Shown: positions 5,280 through 5,323 of the stretch, piece by piece
Layout of the letters: the number at the start of each line of letters is the position of its first letter
How positions within the stretch are numbered: the first letter of the stretch is position 1
Assembly (NCBI GenBank): GCA_014729945.1
Contig: WJJC01000145.1
Location: 1-5,323, forward strand
From: Candidatus Bathyarchaeota archaeon
GTDB lineage: Archaea; Thermoproteota; Bathyarchaeia; TCS64
Length of the DNA: 5,323 nt
Direction: 5' to 3'
Notes under the pieces: generated by a model
Seen by the model: the letters and a program-made list of their open reading frames with translations, nothing else
Told to the model about the DNA's origin: nothing
Database searches by the model: none
Made by a program: the position numbers and the translations under genes

Positions 5280-5323
5280 ATGGGTAGAACCTTCGCTCAA
5301 AGGTTTAACGAGATAAAAGATCA
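5280..5323 (+). CDS. Possible start of a gene cut by the right edge (14 codons visible)
   Basis: An ATG opens a frame, MGRTFAQRFNEIKD, that is still open at the window end. It is called only because a TATA-like element lies at a suitable distance and because the region would otherwise be the divergent side of the lemA promoter. No ribosome binding site is evident, and no family can be recognised from so few residues. It could be chance. Confidence 0.3.
   Translation, partial: MGRTFAQRFNEIKD

Noticed and set aside
5288..5305. Perfect six-base inverted repeat AACCTT/AAGGTT with a six-base loop
   Set aside because: It is short, has no following T run for a terminator, and falls within the possible edge gene; chance is a sufficient explanation.
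5196..5321. Minus-strand frame of 41 codons entering from the right edge and ending with TAG at 5196-5198
   Set aside because: The translated residues resemble no family and show no regular pattern, and the frame overlaps the candidate rightward promoter and gene start. A true C-terminal end of an outside gene cannot be fully excluded.

Overview
The window looks like part of an archaeal chromosome. TATA-like boxes of the form CTTTAAA lie about 25 to 35 bases upstream of start codons, leaders are very short, TTG/GTG starts are used alongside GGTG/AGGTG-type ribosome binding sites, and the gene families (a winged-helix protein of the archaeal HTH_45 type, a long bactofilin-like beta-helix protein, LemA plus DUF2207) fit. 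Base composition is moderate. I cannot fix the phylum; a Bathyarchaeia-like, other Thermoproteota or Asgard origin is a guess from protein style only.

Layout. (1) 1-1034, minus strand: a 46-residue ribbon-helix-helix-like small protein (894-1034), followed after 13 bases by a major facilitator superfamily transporter that runs off the left edge (1-880). (2) 1035-1174: a 140-base divergent promoter region with one TATA box for each direction and a near-palindrome between them. (3) 1175-2758, plus strand: a 436-residue bactofilin-like protein built on 17-residue repeats, followed directly by an 87-residue winged-helix protein. (4) 2755-5115, minus strand: lemA, then a DUF2207 membrane protein with a polyglycine tail. 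The 3' ends of the two operons overlap by a few bases. (5) 5116-5323: upstream region of lemA with a palindrome next to its TATA box, and possibly the first 14 codons of a rightward gene.

How the genes may work together. LemA and DUF2207 are a well-known pair of membrane proteins of poorly understood function. The opposing operon encodes a predicted polymer-forming scaffold protein and a small DNA-binding protein. Together they suggest a cell-envelope or membrane-associated neighbourhood, with the winged-helix protein a candidate local regulator; this is inference from context. I see no mobile element, CRISPR array, rRNA or tRNA. The most distinctive object is the bactofilin-like protein: thirteen GG-containing coils with a Thr/Lys ladder and signs of internal 34-residue duplication. 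It belongs to a broadly known fold, so I do not claim a new system.
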